This document shows, piece after piece, positions 27,179 through 35,203 of a stretch of DNA of 64,000 nt; within the stretch, counting starts at the first letter, position 1, and the number at the start of each line of letters is the position of its first letter. The translations under genes were made by a program, and so were the position numbers. This DNA comes from Veillonella agrestimuris. GTDB lineage: Bacteria; Bacillota; Negativicutes; Veillonellales; Veillonellaceae. The stretch covers positions 95,057 through 159,056 of the forward strand of contig NZ_CALPCS010000003.1 in NCBI RefSeq assembly GCF_943193065.1, written 5' to 3'. The notes beneath the pieces were generated by a model. It saw only the letters and a program-made list of their open reading frames with translations, was not told where the DNA came from and searched no databases.

Positions 27179-28603
27179 ATGGACAGAATTTTGAAATTAG
27201 CCGTACTTGTGCTAATACCAATTATTATGTGGTTTACCACTCCTCCAGAAGGCTTATCTGTTGAAGCTTGGAGATTATTAGGTTTCTATTTATCCGCTAT
27301 CGTTGGTTTAGTATTAAAACCTTGGCCAGCTCCAGTAGTATTATTAGTTTCTATCGCAGCATCTGCTATTTTCTTAGATAATGCGAAAAATGTTTTAACT
27401 GGTTATGCATCTACAACTCTTTGGCTTGTATTTGCTGCCTTCTCTTTGAGTGTAGCATTCGTAAAAACTGGCCTTGGTCGTCGTATTGCATACCATATGA
27501 TTAGTGCGTTCGGCTCTACAGTTCTTCGTTTAGGCTATGTAACGGCTCTTCTTGACTTCGTAATCTCCCCTGTAACGCCTTCCAACACTGCGCGTTCTGG
27601 TGGTATTGTATTCCCTATCATGAATGCTGTTGCTAAAGCATTGGGCTCCGAGCCTGGAGAAACTGCTCGCAAAGCTGGTTCTTATTTAATGGTTAACACA
27701 TACATGGTAACAAAAGTAACAAGCTTAATGTTTGCTACTGCGATGGCTCCAAACTTATTGGCAGCTGACTTTATGCAAAAAATTCTTGGTGTAGATTTGA
27801 ACTGGGGCTTCTGGGCCATGGCGATGATCGTACCAGGTCTCGTTATGTTATTAGTAGTACCTGCAGTAATTTACGCTGTAGAACGTCCAACATTAACTAC
27901 TTTGGATAACAAAAAAATCGCTCGTGAAGGTCTTGAAGAATTAGGACCAATGAAAACTAGCGAAAAAACATTGGTTGGTATTTTCTTCTTAGCATTATTA
28001 GGTTGGGCAATGCCTTCCGTATTGGAACAAGGTTTTGGTATTGAAGTAGATATCAGTACAACTGGTGTAGCTTTAGTAGCCATGGGCTTGAGCTTAGTTT
28101 GTGGGGTTATCACTTGGGATGATATGTTACAAACTAAAGGTGCATGGAATACATACATCTGGTTTGGTGGTATTATCGGCTTGTCCAGTGCATTATCTAA
28201 AGTAAAATTCTTTGACTGGTTATCTGGCTTCATGCAAGCTAATATCAACTTCGGGGACAATGCACTTGTGGCGTTGATCATCATCGGTGTCTTAAGTATT
28301 GCTGTTCGTTACTTATTCGCTTCTGGTAGTGCGTATGTAGTAGCTATGTTACCAGTATTCCTAACTGTAGGTTATGCCGCAGGCGCAAACCCTGTAGCCT
28401 TAGCTCTTATGTTGGCAGCGACAAACTCCTATGGTGGTTCCTTAACTCACTACGGCGGTGCAGCAGCTCCAATTATCTTCGGTGCTGGCTACAATGAAGT
28501 TAATCGTTGGTGGATTGTAGGTGCTATCGTAGCAATCGTATGTTTTATTATTACAATGACTGTCGGTTATGCATGGTGGGACTTATTGGGTATCCTAGGT
28601 TAA
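27179..28603 (+). CDS. DASS-family carboxylate transporter (probable citrate or dicarboxylate carrier)
   Basis: Divalent anion:Na+ symporter / CitT-type exchanger of about 474 residues and some 11-13 hydrophobic helices. Family motifs include the SPVTPSNTARSGGI substrate loop near residue 123 and the mirrored GGSLTHYGGAAAPIIFG near residue 420, which hold the SNT-type carboxylate-binding sites. The start is ATG 27179 with GAAAGGA upstream; an ATG at 27158 is less well placed. Its position before citDEF points to citrate uptake, perhaps in exchange for a C4 acid or acetate, though malate or tartrate cannot be excluded. Confidence 0.85.
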   Translation: MDRILKLAVLVLIPIIMWFTTPPEGLSVEAWRLLGFYLSAIVGLVLKPWPAPVVLLVSIAASAIFLDNAKNVLTGYASTTLWLVFAAFSLSVAFVKTGLGRRIAYHMISAFGSTVLRLGYVTALLDFVISPVTPSNTARSGGIVFPIMNAVAKALGSEPGETARKAGSYLMVNTYMVTKVTSLMFATAMAPNLLAADFMQKILGVDLNWGFWAMAMIVPGLVMLLVVPAVIYAVERPTLTTLDNKKIAREGLEELGPMKTSEKTLVGIFFLALLGWAMPSVLEQGFGIEVDISTTGVALVAMGLSLVCGVITWDDMLQTKGAWNTYIWFGGIIGLSSALSKVKFFDWLSGFMQANINFGDNALVALIIIGVLSIAVRYLFASGSAYVVAMLPVFLTVGYAAGANPVALALMLAATNSYGGSLTHYGGAAAPIIFGAGYNEVNRWWIVGAIVAIVCFIITMTVGYAWWDLLGILG

Positions 28604-28666
28604 TCAATTATTAATCTTATATAACAAGTGTATATAACCTCTATATGAGGATGTATAAGTTCTAGT

Positions 28667-28700
28667 AAGGGGCTAGACATGGCAAAATGTCTAGCCTTTT
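28667..28700 (+). terminator. Terminator between the DASS carrier and citD
   Basis: GGCTAGACAT (28671-28680) pairs with ATGTCTAGCC (28687-28696) around a 6-nt loop and runs into TTTT. It implies partial uncoupling of citDEF from the carrier message. Confidence 0.8.
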
Positions 28701-28751
28701 GCTACAAGTAAAAGAATATGATAATTATATTCATTACAGAAAGGATGCAAC

Positions 28752-29021
28752 ATGGCACAATTAGTAAAAGCAGCACAAGCTGGCTTCGACGAAAAAAATG
28801 ATGCATTAGTAACGGTGGAACCGATTGCTAGTGGTATCGAAATTGAATTAACATCCAAAGTTATGCGTCAATATGGCGAACAAATTAAAGCGCTTATTTT
28901 AAAAACAGTACAAGACGCTGGATTTGATGGCGTAAAAGTAATTGTTCAAGATAAAAATGCTTGGGATTATACTATTAAAGCTCGCATCTTAGGTGCATTA
29001 GAAAGGGGGAGCAAAGCATAA
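28752..29021 (+). CDS. citD: Citrate lyase acyl carrier protein (gamma), lacking the prosthetic-group serine
   Basis: Small carrier subunit of citrate lyase, 89 residues, aligned along its length with the CitD family (IEIELTSKVMRQYGEQI, VKVIVQDKNAWDYTIKARILGAL). In well-studied CitD the phosphoribosyl-dephospho-CoA group sits on a serine in A-G-x-x-E-S-x-D near residue 14. Here the same segment reads AGFDEKNDALV, with K15 in the serine place and no serine nearby. So it may be unmodified, or modified elsewhere. AGAAAGGA precedes the ATG; it overlaps citE by TAATG. Confidence 0.88.
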   Translation: MAQLVKAAQAGFDEKNDALVTVEPIASGIEIELTSKVMRQYGEQIKALILKTVQDAGFDGVKVIVQDKNAWDYTIKARILGALERGSKA

Positions 29022-29986
29022 TGGCTAACGATAAAACTTTTCCAGAAGTAAAAACTAATCCGCTTACAGAAGCGGCTAAAAAACGTTTATCTCGCTCCAT
29101 GATGTTCGTACCAGGTAATACACCTAAAATGATTAACAGTGCTGATATTCACGGTGCTGATAGCATCATGTTCGACATTGAAGATTCCGTAGCAGTAACT
29201 GAAAAAGATACAGCTCGTCTTTTGACAGCAGAAGCTTTGAAATCCCGTACGTTCCGCGGTGAAACAGTGGTTCGTATCAACCATCCAACACAAACTCCAT
29301 ATGGTTATGATGACCTTGATGTAATCGTTCCTGCGAAACCAGACTTGATTCGTCTTCCTAAAACAGAAGATGTATCTGAAGTTGAAATTGTAGCTAAAAA
29401 AATCGAAGAAGTAGAAAAAGCTAATGGGTGGCCAGAAGGTACAATTAATATCATTGTTGCTATTGAGTCCGTTCGTGGCTTATATAATGTTCGTGAAATT
29501 TGTCACGGACCTCGCGTAGTAGCTATCGCTCTAGGTGCAGAAGACTATCGTGCAGATCTTCGCACTGGTAAAAGCAAACCAGCAGTAGAGTTGTTGTTTG
29601 CTCGTCAAACCATTCTTCATGCTGCTCGCGAAGCGGGTATCCGTGTTATCGATACAGTATTCTCTGATGTAAAAGATCCAGAAGGTTTCCGTGAAGAAGT
29701 AGAATTTATCAAAGCATTAGGCTATGATGGTAAATCTTGCATTCACCCAAGCCAAATCAAAATCATTCATGAAGTATTCACTCCGGATGAAAAAGAAATT
29801 GCTCATTCTGTAAAAGTGCTTAACAGCTATGCAGAAGCATTGAGAAACAATAAAGGTGTTATTGCTGTAGACGGCAAAATGATCGACGGTCCTATCGTAG
29901 TTCGTGCACAACGAGTTGTTGATAAAGCTCGTGCAGCAGGCATTAAAGTAGAATTAGAGGAAGGAGCAGAATACGATGTTAAATAA
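29021..29986 (+). CDS. citE: Citrate lyase beta subunit (citryl-ACP/CoA lyase)
   Basis: Cleaves the citryl thioester to oxaloacetate and acetyl thioester. 321 residues of TIM-barrel CitE type: RSMMFVPGNTPKMINSA, the acidic metal site DSIMFDIEDSVAVTEKD, VRINHP, ALGAEDYRADLRTGKS, DGKSCIHPSQI and the C-terminal GKMIDGPIVVRA. An N-terminal extension of ~25 residues precedes the barrel. It is coupled to citD by TAATG and overlaps citF by 11 bp. Confidence 0.95.
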   Translation: MANDKTFPEVKTNPLTEAAKKRLSRSMMFVPGNTPKMINSADIHGADSIMFDIEDSVAVTEKDTARLLTAEALKSRTFRGETVVRINHPTQTPYGYDDLDVIVPAKPDLIRLPKTEDVSEVEIVAKKIEEVEKANGWPEGTINIIVAIESVRGLYNVREICHGPRVVAIALGAEDYRADLRTGKSKPAVELLFARQTILHAAREAGIRVIDTVFSDVKDPEGFREEVEFIKALGYDGKSCIHPSQIKIIHEVFTPDEKEIAHSVKVLNSYAEALRNNKGVIAVDGKMIDGPIVVRAQRVVDKARAAGIKVELEEGAEYDVK

Positions 29987-31523
29987 AGTAGGTCGCGAAA
30001 TCCCAATGCATATTCCAGCCCTTGAAGGTCGCGAAGTATATCAAGGCGAATTCGTTATCGAACCAAAAGTAAAACGTGCAGGCAAACCTGTACATATGAG
30101 CCGTGTTGGCACTAATAAAGTAGTTGCATCTATCGATGAAGCTATTGAAAAAGCTGGCGTTAAAGATGGCATGACTTTGTCTTTCCACCATCATTTGCGC
30201 AATGGCGACTATGTTATGAAAATGGTTATGGAACGAGTACAAGCAAAAGGTATTAAAGATATTACTGTTGCGTCTTCTTCCTTGTCCCCATGTCATGATT
30301 TCTTAGTGGAAATGATTCAAGACGGCACAGTAACAGCTATTGAAACATCTGGCTTACGCGATCGTCTTGGTAAATTCTTAACACAAAACCCTGGCATTTT
30401 AAAACGCCCTGTAGTGATTCGTTCTCATGGTGGTCGTGCTCGCGCTATTGAATCTGGGGAAGTACACATTGACGTAGCTTTCATGGCTGCTCCTACTGCG
30501 GATCCTCGTGGTAATGCCACAGGCCGTATGGGTAAATCTGCATGTGGGGCATTAGGGTATGCTAAAGTTGACTCCCATTATGCAGACACAACTGTTATCA
30601 TTACAGATAACTTAATCGATTATGTTCACCAATATGCTATTCCTCAAACTGACGTTGATTACGTAGTAGAAGTAGAAAGCATTGGCGATCCAGAAGGTAT
30701 TGCGTCTGGTGCAGTAGGTTTCACTAAAAACCCTGTACAAATTAAAATCGCTGAATTAGCTGGTGAATTCCTTGATCAAGCAGGTATTATTAAAGATGGT
30801 TTCGTATTCCAATTAGGTGCAGGTGGTGCGCCATTGACAGTTGCGAAATTCATCGGTGAAAAATTACGTAAACGCGGTGAAGTAGCGGGCTTTGCTATCG
30901 GTGGTGCTACTGGTATCTTAACTGGTATGCTTGAAGAAGGCTTAATCCGTGCTATTTACGATACGCAAACTTTCGATACAACAGCAGCTGCATCTTTAGG
31001 CAAAAACCCTGCTCATATCGAAATGTCTGCATCCATGTATGCAAATCCTTGGGCTGATTGTACAACAAACTACTTAGACGTAGTATTCTTAGGCGCGACT
31101 GAAATCGACCTTGATTTCAACGTAAACGTTATGACTGACTCCAATGGTGTATTGATGGGTGCTTCTGGTGGTCATTCCGATACAGCAGCGGGTGCTAAAT
31201 GTACAGTTATTACTTGTCCATTAGTACGTGGTCGCTTGCCGATGATTCGTGACAAAGTAGCTACAGTGATTACTCCTGGTACTTCTGTAGACGTACTTGT
31301 TACTGAATACGGTATTGCTATCAATCCAGTTCGTACTGATTTGATCGAACGCTTCAAAGACAGCAATTTGCCAATTTACACAATTGAAGAATTGCAACAA
31401 ATGGCTTTTGATTTCGTTGGTAAACCAGAAGAAATCCCTGTATCCGATAAAGATGAAGATATCATTGCTATCGTAGAATACCGTGATGGTTCCATCATCG
31501 ACGTGGTACGTAAGCCTCTATAA
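29976..31523 (+). CDS. citF: Citrate lyase alpha subunit (citrate:acyl transferase)
   Basis: Exchanges acetyl for citrate on the carrier thioester. 515 residues of the CoA-transferase-like CitF family: GMTLSFHHHLRNGDYV, ASSSLSPCH, SHGGRARAIESGEVHIDVAF, GGATGILTGMLEEGLIRAIYDTQTFD, LGATEIDLDFNVNV, GASGGHSDTAAGAK, and the C-terminal YRDGSIIDVV. Length is normal. citC, citX and citG, needed to build and acetylate the prosthetic group in classical systems, are not in this window. Confidence 0.95.
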   Translation: MLNKVGREIPMHIPALEGREVYQGEFVIEPKVKRAGKPVHMSRVGTNKVVASIDEAIEKAGVKDGMTLSFHHHLRNGDYVMKMVMERVQAKGIKDITVASSSLSPCHDFLVEMIQDGTVTAIETSGLRDRLGKFLTQNPGILKRPVVIRSHGGRARAIESGEVHIDVAFMAAPTADPRGNATGRMGKSACGALGYAKVDSHYADTTVIITDNLIDYVHQYAIPQTDVDYVVEVESIGDPEGIASGAVGFTKNPVQIKIAELAGEFLDQAGIIKDGFVFQLGAGGAPLTVAKFIGEKLRKRGEVAGFAIGGATGILTGMLEEGLIRAIYDTQTFDTTAAASLGKNPAHIEMSASMYANPWADCTTNYLDVVFLGATEIDLDFNVNVMTDSNGVLMGASGGHSDTAAGAKCTVITCPLVRGRLPMIRDKVATVITPGTSVDVLVTEYGIAINPVRTDLIERFKDSNLPIYTIEELQQMAFDFVGKPEEIPVSDKDEDIIAIVEYRDGSIIDVVRKPL

Positions 31524-31528
31524 TTTGT

Positions 31529-31592
31529 TCTAATGGGAGGGTTCGGCAGAGTTCCTTACAATGGCCACTTTACGTGGCACTACCCCATTAGA
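31529..31592 (+). ncRNA. Candidate structured RNA directly after citF
   Basis: TCTAATGGG (31529-31537) pairs with CCCATTAGA (31584-31592), enclosing a second hairpin GCCAC-TTTAC-GTGGC (31564-31578) and a single-stranded GGTTCGGCAGAG segment. There is no T tract, so it is not a plain terminator. It could be a 3'-UTR element or a small RNA domain. No known riboswitch class is recognised. Confidence 0.3.
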
Positions 31593-31605
31593 TTATAATT
31601 AAATC

Positions 31606-31678
31606 AAAGACCCTTCCTATGTTCCTAGAACTCACACATAAATGAAGTTCGTTTACGGAACATAAGAAGGGTCTTTTA
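31606..31678 (+). terminator. Terminator with conserved 31-nt loop, copy 1 (citDEF end)
   Basis: A 20-bp stem (31606-31625 with 31657-31676, one G-U pair) ends in TTTT. The 31-nt loop reads TAGAACTCACACAT, then AAA, then TGAAGTTCGTTTAC. The same loop recurs on the other strand at 33528-33558 within a hairpin whose outer stem is different. GAACT and AGTTC inside the loop can form a small inner hairpin. Confidence 0.85.
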
Positions 31679-31801
31679 ACGTTTCTCTTATAGTGTATAA
31701 TAGGTATAAATGCTTAGCCTGCTACTATGACGGAAGAAAATGTGTAGTTGGATTAATGAAACTATATTCGCCAATAAAGGCTAAAGAACAGGAGAATTAA
31801 T

Positions 31802-32007
31802 ATGATTGAGAAAGATGTAATATATCAAGAAATGACGAAATTACTGTGGAGGTAGTTTGGATAGCAAAAGCATATCCTCATGCAACGCTGAAGGTATTAC
31901 ATGGCACAGGTCATTTCTTCCTTGAAGAGGAAAAGAAAGATGAAGCAGAAGCACATATGATTCAATATCTTATGAACATAGGGATTTTAAGACCTAACAT
32001 TTCATAA
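31802..32007 (+). pseudogene. Remnant of an alpha/beta hydrolase gene
   Basis: ATG 31802, preceded by CAGGAG, opens 17 codons (MIEKDVIYQEMTKLLWR) and hits TAG. From about 31847 another frame runs to TAA 32005-32007 and reads AKAYPHATLKVLHGTGHFF, then a glutamate/lysine-rich helix, which is the catalytic-histidine end of an alpha/beta hydrolase. The fold needs some 250 residues, so most of the gene, including the nucleophile elbow, has been lost by internal deletion with a frame change. A promoter-like TATAAT at 31696 and the ribosome binding site survive, suggesting recent decay. Confidence 0.65.
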
Positions 32008-32019
32008 TAAATAACGGTA

Positions 32020-32060
32020 CAAACGCCCTTTGTCTATTGACAGAGGGCGTTTGTTTATTT
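32020..32060 (+). terminator. Terminator after the hydrolase remnant
   Basis: CAAACGCCCTTTGTC (32020-32034) pairs with GACAGAGGGCGTTTG ending near 32054, with one G-U, and runs into TTTATTTATT. Confidence 0.85.
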
Positions 32061-32119
32061 ATTATGAAAAAAGAGTTTTTATAATATATATATTCATTGG
32101 TTGAAAAGAGGAGAATTCT

Positions 32120-33430
32120 ATGAGTCAGTCAGTTGTACAGACTACAGCTGGAGAGTCTGTTGATATGCAAGATTTTCACCGGCGCCGTATGTGGCATGTA
32201 GTATTTCCATTATTTATTGTATCTATTATTGCTTTTTTAGATCGGGTAAATATAGCTTACGCTGGTTTAACAATGAAAGAAGATTTAACCTGGTTGACTC
32301 CTGAAGTTTTTGGTATGGGTGCCGGTATATTCTTTGTTGGGTATGTATTGTTTGAGGTTCCCGCAGCACTTATAGCAGCTAGATTTAATGCTATGAAATG
32401 GGTTGCTCGTATTATGTTTAGTTGGGGTGTTGTTTGTGTATTAATGGCAACGATGACAACAGAGCTTGAATTTTATGTATACCGCTTTTTATTAGGTCTT
32501 TGTGAGGCTTCTTTATATCCGGTTATGTATTCTTTATTAATTCCTAATTGGTTTTTGCCTCGTGAACGAGCACAAGCTACATCCTTAATGTTGACGTCTT
32601 TATTACTTTCTAGTATTATTGGTGCACCGCTAGCAGGGTTCTTATTAGAATTAGATTTATTCGGTTTACATGGATGGCAAACGCTATTTATTATTGAAGC
32701 TATCCCTGCTATTGTATTTGCCTTTGTATTTGCTTTTTGGATGAAAGAAAAGCCTCAAGATGCTGATTGGGTAACACCGGAAGAGAAGGTATACATTGCT
32801 GAGGCTTTAGAAAAAGAAAAAGCAGAGAAAGATTTAGTAAAGAAATATACTACTTGGCAAGCTTTGAAAGAGCCTAAGGTATTATTGTTATCGCTAATTT
32901 ATTTTTTGTGGATTTTAGGATTCTGGGGATTTAATTTTTGGATGCCACAAGTATTGAAAAATTTATCGGGATGGTCTCCTAGTGCGGTAGGATGGGCTAT
33001 TGTAATTCCTATGGCAGCAGCATTGATTGTTCAAGTTTATTGTGGTTCGTCCTCTACAAAACGCAATGAAAGACGTTGGCATGTAGCTGTGCCACTATTT
33101 ATTGGCGCTATTGGTTTAATTCTTACACCTCATAGTCCGACGCCTGAAATTAGTTTATTATTTATTTCATTGTCGGCTATCGGTGTATATGCAGGTATGG
33201 GGGTATGGTGGACTTTGCCTACAACCTTCTTATCTGGAGCGGCAGCGGCCGGTGCAATAGGTCTTATTAATTCAGCTGGTAATGTCGGTGGTTGGGTTGG
33301 TCCGTATATGCTAGGTTTTGTAAATCAACATACCGGTGCATTTCATATTGGTTACTATGTAATGGGCGCTTGTATGTTATTAGCTGCTTTACTAGTGATT
33401 ACACTACCTAAATCAATGGAGCAGAAGTAA
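32120..33430 (+). CDS. MFS transporter, anion:cation symporter type
   Basis: 436 residues with about 12 hydrophobic helices and a central cytoplasmic loop rich in lysine and glutamate (residues ~215-250). The N-terminal FIVSIIAFLDRVNIAYAGLTMKEDL, GYVLFEVPA and RFLLGLCEASLYPVM match the ACS family (tartrate, phthalate, glucarate and similar organic anions). The substrate is not determinable. AGAGGAG precedes the ATG. It is flanked by a decayed hydrolase and by two inverted conserved-loop hairpins, giving this 2-kb stretch an accessory look. Confidence 0.87.
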   Translation: MSQSVVQTTAGESVDMQDFHRRRMWHVVFPLFIVSIIAFLDRVNIAYAGLTMKEDLTWLTPEVFGMGAGIFFVGYVLFEVPAALIAARFNAMKWVARIMFSWGVVCVLMATMTTELEFYVYRFLLGLCEASLYPVMYSLLIPNWFLPRERAQATSLMLTSLLLSSIIGAPLAGFLLELDLFGLHGWQTLFIIEAIPAIVFAFVFAFWMKEKPQDADWVTPEEKVYIAEALEKEKAEKDLVKKYTTWQALKEPKVLLLSLIYFLWILGFWGFNFWMPQVLKNLSGWSPSAVGWAIVIPMAAALIVQVYCGSSSTKRNERRWHVAVPLFIGAIGLILTPHSPTPEISLLFISLSAIGVYAGMGVWWTLPTTFLSGAAAAGAIGLINSAGNVGGWVGPYMLGFVNQHTGAFHIGYYVMGACMLLAALLVITLPKSMEQK

Positions 33431-33506
33431 TATAGTTATAAGTGTATGTGAATGATTTTACAATACCTATTACTGTTATGATGGTGTTATATTTAGAAAG
33501 TATTAT

Positions 33507-33581
33507 AAAAGCCGCGCCCTATATTCCGTAAACGAACTTCAGTAATGTGTGAGTTCTAGGAATATAGGGTGCGGCTTTTTC
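33507..33581. terminator. Bidirectional terminator with conserved 31-nt loop, copy 2
   Basis: A 21-bp stem (33507-33527 with 33559-33579, one G-U) lies between the convergent MFS and antiporter genes, with T tracts on both strands. The loop, read on the minus strand, is TAGAACTCACACAT, TAC, TGAAGTTCGTTTAC: 28 of 31 bases equal to copy 1 at 31626-31656, although the distal stems are unrelated. Confidence 0.88.
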
Positions 33582-33590
33582 TATATAGTA

Positions 33591-35192
33591 TTATTCAAAT
33601 TGTGCTACAACAATTGTATCACCTTCGAGAATCAACGTATTTCCAGCAGGGATGATGTTTTCATTGCCTCGTTGAACAAGGACGATGAGTTCCCCTTCAT
33701 TTAGATACTGAGAGGCATCTTTCAATTGTTTATCTTTCAAATTGTGATCAGATGTAATTGGTACTTCCCGAAGGGATAAGTTTGCTCGGTTTTCGAATTT
33801 TTTAGAAGCAATAACGAGTCTATCGCCAGGAAGGACTTCTGTATTGCCGCTAGGGGCGATAAAATTGTTTTTATTTCGAATAATAAGGACAATTAGTGTT
33901 TCTGGGGGCATGCCCAAATCGCGAATGCGTTGGTGCGCCCATGGATGCGTTTCTGGTACTTCTACGCGATTGAAGTTAATATTGATTTCTTCCTGGTAGA
34001 AGTTAAATGTTTTTCGCACGTCTACATTATCGTCAATCATATTTAATAGGCTCGACATTTTTGGTAGTAATGTACCTTGTAATGCCATCGATAAAATAAC
34101 GATACAGAAGACGATATCGAAGATGTTATAGGTTAATGGAATACCAGCGAGTACTACGTAAATGGAGAATACGATGGATGCTACGCCACGCAAACCAGCC
34201 CAAGAAACGAGAGCAATTTGTGGTAGATTACAGCTGAATGGTCTGAGTACGCCGTACACTGATAAAGGTCGAGCGATGAATGTTAGAATCAACATAATAA
34301 TCAAGGCAGGGATGAATGTATTAGGTAGATCTGCCGGTGTTACTAAAAGACCTAATAAGAAGAATACCATTACTTGCGCAAGGTTTGTAATAACATCGTA
34401 GAAGCGAGTGAGGTCTCGCTTTCCAGGAAAATACATTTTTCCTAATAAGATACCAGATAAGTAGGCGCTAAGATAACCATTACCTTCAAAAATAGTAGGT
34501 AATGCATAGGCTAGAATCGATACACCTACTAAGAAAATTGTGCCGCCTTGAGCCATGGAGAAATTAACGCGTCGTAAAATGGCGGCTGCTCCATAAGCGA
34601 TGGCAACACCAAAGAGAATACCAATGGAAATCTGCTTAAATAACATAAGAGGCACTGATACGTCAGAACCTAATAGGGCAGATACAAAGACAACTGTCAA
34701 CATGTAAGACATCGGGTCGTTGGAACCAGATTCGACTTCTAGGAGACTGGCCGTATTGTATTTAAGATTCAAATTGCGTGTACGGAGCAATGTAAATACT
34801 GATGCTGCATCAGTAGAGGCGATAACAGAGCCGAATAAGAGGGCTTCAATCCAAGAGAGACCTAATATAAAGTGAATAAGTGCACCTGTAATACCTGCTG
34901 TCAGAGCAACGCCGATAGTGGATAATAGAACAGAGTGAACGATAACCGGTTTCGCTTCTCGAATATTTGTACCAAAACCACCGTAGAACATAATGAAAAT
35001 TAAGGCGAATGTACAAATGTCATTGGCAATTTGATAATTATCAAATTGAATTTTGAATAAACCATTTTCTCCAAATAACATACCGAGGAGAATAAAAATT
35101 AATAGAGAGGGCGTAGGTAGTTTATCGATATAGCGATTTAAGAGCATACATAAGACGATGATGCCACCAAATAAGAATAATGTTGTTTCCAA
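33591..35192 (-). CDS. K+/H+ (or Na+/H+) antiporter, CvrA/NhaP2 type
   Basis: CPA1-family exchanger of 533 residues. Residues 1-390 hold about 12 hydrophobic helices with the ion-binding aspartates in ASTDAASVFTLLR and EVESGSNDPMSYML. The C-terminal ~140 residues are soluble and contain a TrkA-C domain (GMPPETLIVLIIRNKNNFIAPSGNTEVLPGDRLVIASK) and a second half-copy with the same N-x-x-x-G-D pattern, ending EGDTIVVAQFE. This layout is typical of CvrA (NhaP2), which expels K+ under low osmolarity; ion choice is not proven by sequence. Start ATG 35192 has AAAGGAGG upstream. Follows a small membrane protein by 11 bp. Confidence 0.88.
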   Translation of the reverse strand: METTLFLFGGIIVLCMLLNRYIDKLPTPSLLIFILLGMLFGENGLFKIQFDNYQIANDICTFALIFIMFYGGFGTNIREAKPVIVHSVLLSTIGVALTAGITGALIHFILGLSWIEALLFGSVIASTDAASVFTLLRTRNLNLKYNTASLLEVESGSNDPMSYMLTVVFVSALLGSDVSVPLMLFKQISIGILFGVAIAYGAAAILRRVNFSMAQGGTIFLVGVSILAYALPTIFEGNGYLSAYLSGILLGKMYFPGKRDLTRFYDVITNLAQVMVFFLLGLLVTPADLPNTFIPALIIMLILTFIARPLSVYGVLRPFSCNLPQIALVSWAGLRGVASIVFSIYVVLAGIPLTYNIFDIVFCIVILSMALQGTLLPKMSSLLNMIDDNVDVRKTFNFYQEEININFNRVEVPETHPWAHQRIRDLGMPPETLIVLIIRNKNNFIAPSGNTEVLPGDRLVIASKKFENRANLSLREVPITSDHNLKDKQLKDASQYLNEGELIVLVQRGNENIIPAGNTLILEGDTIVVAQFE

Positions 35193-35203
35193 AAGGGCCT
35201 CCT

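Larger units (their letters stand above)
31524..32119 (+). other. Gene-poor stretch between citF and the MFS carrier
   Basis: 596 bp holding, in order: a hairpin with nested stem (31529-31592), the conserved-loop terminator (31606-31678), a TATAAT at 31696-31701, a broken hydrolase gene (31802-32007) with an intact-looking ribosome binding site, and a terminator (32020-32060). No intact coding gene is seen. Confidence 0.7.
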
